A stretch of 23,549 nt of DNA, from NCBI GenBank assembly GCA_049999805.1, contig JBNGIO010001882.1, forward strand, positions 1 to 23,549, read 5' to 3'. The notes under the pieces are model-generated. The model searched no databases, was not told where the DNA came from, and worked only from the letters and a program-made list of their open reading frames with translations. The DNA is from Folioceros fuciformis (lineage: Eukaryota > Anthocerotophyta > Anthocerotopsida > Anthocerotales). A program made the translations under genes and the position numbers. Position 1 is the stretch's first letter. Every line of letters begins with the position of its first letter. Positions 19,271-23,549 of this stretch are shown here, piece by piece.

Positions 19271-20352
19271 CTGGAGGGGTGCCGGAGCTTGCAATTCAGG
19301 TTCCCTTGTGCTAAGAGTGAAACCGTGACCACAAAGACACAGCAGAATGGAGCGGTGTGCGCGGTGTTGGAGTTCCTGAGCCAGGTTCATAATGACATTT
19401 CTGCCATGTGAACTACACACTATACAGCATGCCCAATCTGATTCATCACAACCTGGTTGATTCTGGGCTGCAAGAAACTGGGCCCCCCTTCCCCTGCTCA
19501 TCCTGTCTTGCCTCGCATTGAGCTTGTTGGCTTCTGGTACGCGCACTCGTGAATGGTGCAAACTTCGTGGAATGATGATACCCATGAGCTCAAGCCCTTC
19601 CTAAGGATGGCGTTAGTTCACTGACTCTTCTGAACATTGTCACTATCGCTGTTCTAGATCTAGCTGCAAGCTAGGTACAGGCCCAAATACCCGGTAGCGC
19701 GAGCGTGCAGCGGTTACAGGTACTGTACCCCGGCCAAGTCACCTTCAATGCGTGGGCAGCACCGTGACCGCCCCAGTGCAACCGAGTGATATTATAGCGT
19801 CTGACGCGTTGTCGGTAAGCACTCGAACTCGGAGTGTTGGGAATCCCAACTCTTGATTGCATCGACTCGTAGGCAGAACTGCTCTTGCATCACCTGGTTG
19901 CCGTGTGCGTTGCAGTTATATTTGAGGCAGGCTAGTCACGGGACTTCCAATCCGCGGAAAGTATTTCAACTCTTCAGGTACGAGCAAGTGTCGCTCGCCG
20001 CCGACCTCGCCCAGGATGTGTGCGGACGGCGTGTACCGGATCCTCACCACCTCCGACGCCGTCACCAACCCTGTAAACCAACAGCAAACCCCGCTGGCTC
20101 TAGCTCCGGCTGTGGAGGCCAATTTGTACCTTGAAGTTGTCCAGACGGCTCTGCCCTCTGGTGTGTTCAATTTCTTGCTAACCACCAGGACCCCGACGCA
20201 GTGATCATGGTATGGACGCCGCATTGAGACACGGTACCGTCACAACTCCTACATTTCAGCAAACGCATGCATTGCTTCCTACCTAGCTGTGTCGCTCGAT
20301 CGAGAACGTTGAGTCCGCATTTAACCGTGATCCTGGAGCATGCTTAAGCCCA
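19271..20352. other. Spacer with a GC-rich patch, no gene recognised
   Basis: The stretch about 19985-20210 is clearly more GC-rich than its surroundings and holds a 62-codon plus-strand frame starting at 20016 (MCADGVYRILTTSDAV). I do not recognise it. Overlapping frames on both strands look like side effects of GC content. Confidence 0.35.
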
Positions 20353-20381
20353 GGCACAAGCACAGGACCTGTGCTTGTGCC
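20353..20381. repeat. Perfect 14-bp-arm palindrome
   Basis: GGCACAAGCACAGG (20353-20366), one central A, then its exact reverse complement (20368-20381). It can form a near loopless hairpin or cruciform. Confidence 0.9.
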
Positions 20382-22213
20382 CGTGCTTGCTGTGGACCTC
20401 CCACACCTTGCAAGTCAGTAGACACTTTTTCTGGTGACATCTAGACTCCTCCGAAAGTGGACAACAACTTCTTTGTCTTCATCACTCACAAACCAAATAT
20501 AAGGGAACTCCGTCCACAAGCACGTTTCAGTCTGCACTTTGGTATACTTACCAACAATGGCCCATGTGCTCAAGCGCCTTGCTAGTGAGAACTTAAAATT
20601 GGACTGGAATACTGCATTATGAAACCATTTTTCTTTGTCCTCTTTTAGTGCGTTCTTCCAACTCAAGGTGTTTATGCAACTCTGAATTTATTTCTTATTG
20701 AATGTCATGGTCTTCTATCTAAATACAATTATATACTATTTCCATATCATACAAAGTCATAGAAAATTATAAATATGGATCAAGGTATTAAAAATATATT
20801 ATATAAAAGATATAGTATGTAAGACCCAACATTGGAATCAACCTTGTAGAATACCAATCCATCCTTCAGTGCAGCTCTTTGTAATTAGTATATATATGCA
20901 ATCATATTATGAAATCTTTTATGCATCACGTACAGTAAATCTCATTTATATCTTGGATGTGTTTCATATGACCATTTTAGCCAAAATTGAGTCATTACAC
21001 TAAATCAAATGATGATGAATTTCTTGAAAGATGATAGAAAATAGACTAGTATCCTCTTACCTTAAACTCTAGCAAATGATTCCAAGTTTTAAGAAAGTAC
21101 CTTGTACTCTCTACATAAAATTGCCCTCTAAGAAATAACTTCTACAAGTTTTATTATTAACATGAGTTAACATTAAATATCTACATATATATATATATGA
21201 GTCATAAAGTGCCTATCACCATAACTCTTTAACTAATAAAACACCCAAAGTTTTCTTATGTAAGTTACAATTCAAGAAAACAGTTAGGGTTTTCTCCAAA
21301 TACTTGGTAGCCACGGTTTGTGTCATTATCCTATCCCGATTTGTGTGCAACTCAATACATAATTTAAACAAACATCCTAAATTATCTCAGTATTTCTTGG
21401 TAAAGATAGTGAGTTTATACTAAAATTCAACAAAGAAGAAGAAGAGAAAGGAATGGAGAGGAGGAGAGGAGAGGTATGTGAATTGACAAGGAAATAAAGA
21501 TGTGGGTTGTTGTGAAACTGATGTGATGGGTGTAGAAGAGTAAAGATTGCTAGTGTAAGAAGTTAGTTGTTGGGGAGTGATAGGTGACATGAAGTTAATG
21601 TGAAGAAGTCAAGAAGTGGAATCTTCATGAAACTTATTATAGGCAATGTCATTCTAGCAATCAAAAGGATCCCAAACTAGCATTGTGTTAGAGAAAAGAA
21701 CTAGGAAACGAAGACAATCAAGAGATAATGAGGCGGCAATTCATATTCTGTCCATCTTGAGCTTACAGGGAGGCTTGAACAATGTTTTTCATTATATGTT
21801 ATATAATTTTGGTTAAACTCAGAAGTGTAACCAAAATTTCAGAAGAGATGATTGAATTCCAAGATAGTAGTGTTTGTGCATGGTTTACGAAGCTTCTTAC
21901 CCTAATCTTCTATCTTTGTGGGAAACAAACTTATAGGTGGGAAGTTGAAAGATTGGAGAAGTCATTGACAAGAAACAAGTGTATCATATTGCGAATGAGT
22001 GCATGTCTTTATGCATTTATATGTAAAGAAGAGGAGATGGAAAATTTCACAACTTTCAAGGTTGATGACAAACACAGTGATCAGGGAATGGAATGACTCA
22101 TTCTCACACATTTTGTGATTGTTAAGGAGTTTCTTTCACCAAGAAGACCATATTTTAATAGTAATTCTTCATCTCTTTAACTTTAAGTGGGAGTTTAGAA
22201 AAAGTTTGGTTGG
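20382..22213. other. AT-rich spacer and probable upstream region of the CCHC gene
   Basis: No convincing gene. Contains an (AT)7 run at 21185-21198 and a purine-rich tract (AAGAAGAAGAAGAGAAAGG, then GAGGAGAGGAGAGG) at about 21434-21474. A 104-codon frame at 21782-22096 is AT-driven and resembles nothing I know. A promoter for the downstream gene should be in the last part, but no clear TATA box was picked. Confidence 0.4.
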
Positions 22214-23297
22214 ATGTCGGATGTCCTAAACACACAGGCAAAGCTTACTATGAGTCTCGACGATCTTACTTCTCGAGGGTCCAATCGTCGAATGCAAAGT
22301 GGTGTAGTAAGTAAACGGGGTTCTAGGCGAAGTGCACCCTACAAAATTTTTTCCAGAGAGAAGCTAGGTGGTGGCTTCAATAGATCATCCAGGTATTCAT
22401 CCACTACACGTTGCAAAAACAAAAAACACTGTGAGTATTATGCTTTCAACTCGAATCAATGAAACATAACCACCATTGTTCTTCTCTCCTTCTTGATTCA
22501 AGTTCAGGTTTCCCAACTCTCCTTGTGTACAATGTTCATTTGTTGGTACATTACTGGAATAACTCACTTCTCATGTCTTGTAGACCTCTTTTAGAATTAT
22601 GCAACAATTGTCGGCGAACAGGACACTTTGCAAGAGACTGCCCTAATGCTGCAGTATGCAATAACTGTGGTGTCTCAGGGTACGATCTCATTAATTCTAT
22701 CTTTATTCTTTAATTCTAACTCAATAGTAATACAATCTACTGATACATGCTAAATTGTGCATTTGCATCTACTCTGGCAGACACATTGCAGCAGTGTGCC
22801 CAACAGAGCCTCTATGTAGAAACTGCAAAAAGCCAGGGCACATTGCAAGCGAATGCCATAATGAACCAGTGTGCAATATGTGTGGAAAGTCAGGCCATAT
22901 TGCAAAAGGCTGTGCATCCCAAGAAATGGGCTTACCCAAATCCAGGCTTTGTAACAACTGTTATCGACCAGGCCATGTATCAATGGATTGCCCCAATGAG
23001 AAAGCATGCAACAATTGCCGTCAACCAGGACATTTGGCGCGTGATTGTACAAACGATCCAGTTTGTAATGGATGTAGTCAGACCGGACATATTGCTAGAG
23101 ACTGCCCAAATATTAATGCACCAAGAGGACCTATTGTATCAGGATTTGCTGACATAGTTTGTCGAAACTGCAAACTTCCTGGACACAAAAGTAAGGATTG
23201 CTTGCAAGTTGTTATATGCAACAATTGTGGAGGTCGAGGCCATATAGCAGTAGATTGTCCCTCAGACCCTTTATTAGCTCGAGGAATGCGACGTTGA
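22214..23297 (+). CDS. Nine-knuckle CCHC zinc finger protein (GIS2/HEXBP-like), three exons
   Basis: Exons are 22214-22392, 22584-22679 and 22781-23297, giving 263 aa. Introns are GT-AG and phases fit; the second splits a Gly codon within knuckle 2. ATG 22214 is the first after an in-frame TAG; another Met at 22250 is possible. The N-terminal 60 residues are Arg/Ser-rich. Nine CCHC knuckles (C-x2-C-x4-H-x4-C) occupy about residues 66-251, from CNNCRRTGHFARDC to CNNCGGRGHIAVDC, with a longer spacer (INAPRGPIVSGFADIV) before knuckle 8. The protein ends GMRR. Nine knuckles in this arrangement match the plant family. Relatives (yeast Gis2, animal CNBP) bind single-stranded RNA or DNA and affect translation; that role here is inferred. 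All zinc ligands are present. Confidence 0.9.
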
Positions 23298-23475
23298 TAT
23301 TTTGTCCCATCTTAAATGACATACATACTTTTGTTTTCATCTACATTTCAAAAAGTTTTATCATATGACAAATATAATTAAAAAAAATCACTGTGACTAG
23401 TTCCAAAGTTTATAAAGCTTATAAAGAGAACTCTCAATGTGTTGAATGCATTGATGTTTTATGGGAAGAGAATTA

Positions 23476-23481
23476 AATAAA
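23476..23481 (+). terminator. Candidate poly(A) signal AATAAA
   Basis: AATAAA lies 179 bp after the CCHC gene stop, in an AT-rich stretch. Plant poly(A) signals are loose, so this is only a candidate. Confidence 0.35.
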
Positions 23482-23549
23482 TAGAGTATAATTTTTAGAA
23501 AATAAAATTTATATATACATCTATCTTCATATTCATATTGAATTTCTAA

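Noticed and set aside
19247-19585. 112-codon minus-strand frame near the OSB-like remnant
   Set aside because: Overlaps several other frames of similar length, low-complexity Arg/Pro/Gln composition, no motif.
21782-22096. 104-codon plus-strand frame upstream of the CCHC gene
   Set aside because: AT-driven, starts with a hydrophobic run, resembles no family and has no in-phase splice site to the downstream exons.

Overview
The window looks like a transposon-rich stretch of a land-plant nuclear genome. Evidence: GT-AG introns, a plant-type Tudor/CCCH/G-patch protein gene, a nine-knuckle CCHC protein gene of the plant GIS2/HEXBP-like kind, a MULE transposase with SWIM finger, and Ty1-copia pol. 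The mix of mobile families (a DUF7869-like gene, an unusual non-LTR-type RT, a cytosine methyltransferase carried in a retroelement-like frame) makes me lean to a non-flowering plant (bryophyte, lycophyte or fern). That is inference only.

Layout. 1-2300: an uninterrupted MULE-type transposase gene in two exons, running in from the left edge. 2485-7530: a complete minus-strand LTR element (two 180-bp LTRs, CTGCA target duplication, tRNA-iMet primer site, polypurine tract). Most of its interior is a decayed Ty1-copia pol fragment in the opposite (plus) orientation. It sits inside a ~30-bp minisatellite. 8350-9985: minus-strand relics of a reverse transcriptase gene whose catalytic core is deleted, next to a degraded copy of the MULE N-terminal region. 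10160-10933: short tandem repeats. 11395-13751: a complete four-exon gene for a Tudor/CCCH/G-patch protein of 507 aa, including a 61-nt exon carrying the zinc finger. 13750-16000: AT-rich spacer with tandem repeats. 16150-17250: a minus-strand DUF7869-like transposon relic flanked by clusters of a CGGTAGACCG motif. 17500-18630: a minus-strand relic with a zinc-knuckle-like start and a C5 cytosine methyltransferase domain, one frame broken by six stops and no frameshift up to that point. 18977-19270: a possible PDF-motif exon remnant of an organellar ssDNA-binding (OSB) protein. 19300-22200: spacer with a strong palindrome. 22214-23297: the three-exon CCHC zinc-knuckle gene.

Only three genes look usable: the MULE transposase, the Tudor/CCCH/G-patch gene (probably a nuclear RNA-processing or chromatin factor) and the CCHC gene (a nucleic-acid-binding protein). 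They are separate units, not a pathway. Decay in the mobile relics is dominated by C-to-T and G-to-A type changes, as expected of long-methylated heterochromatic DNA.
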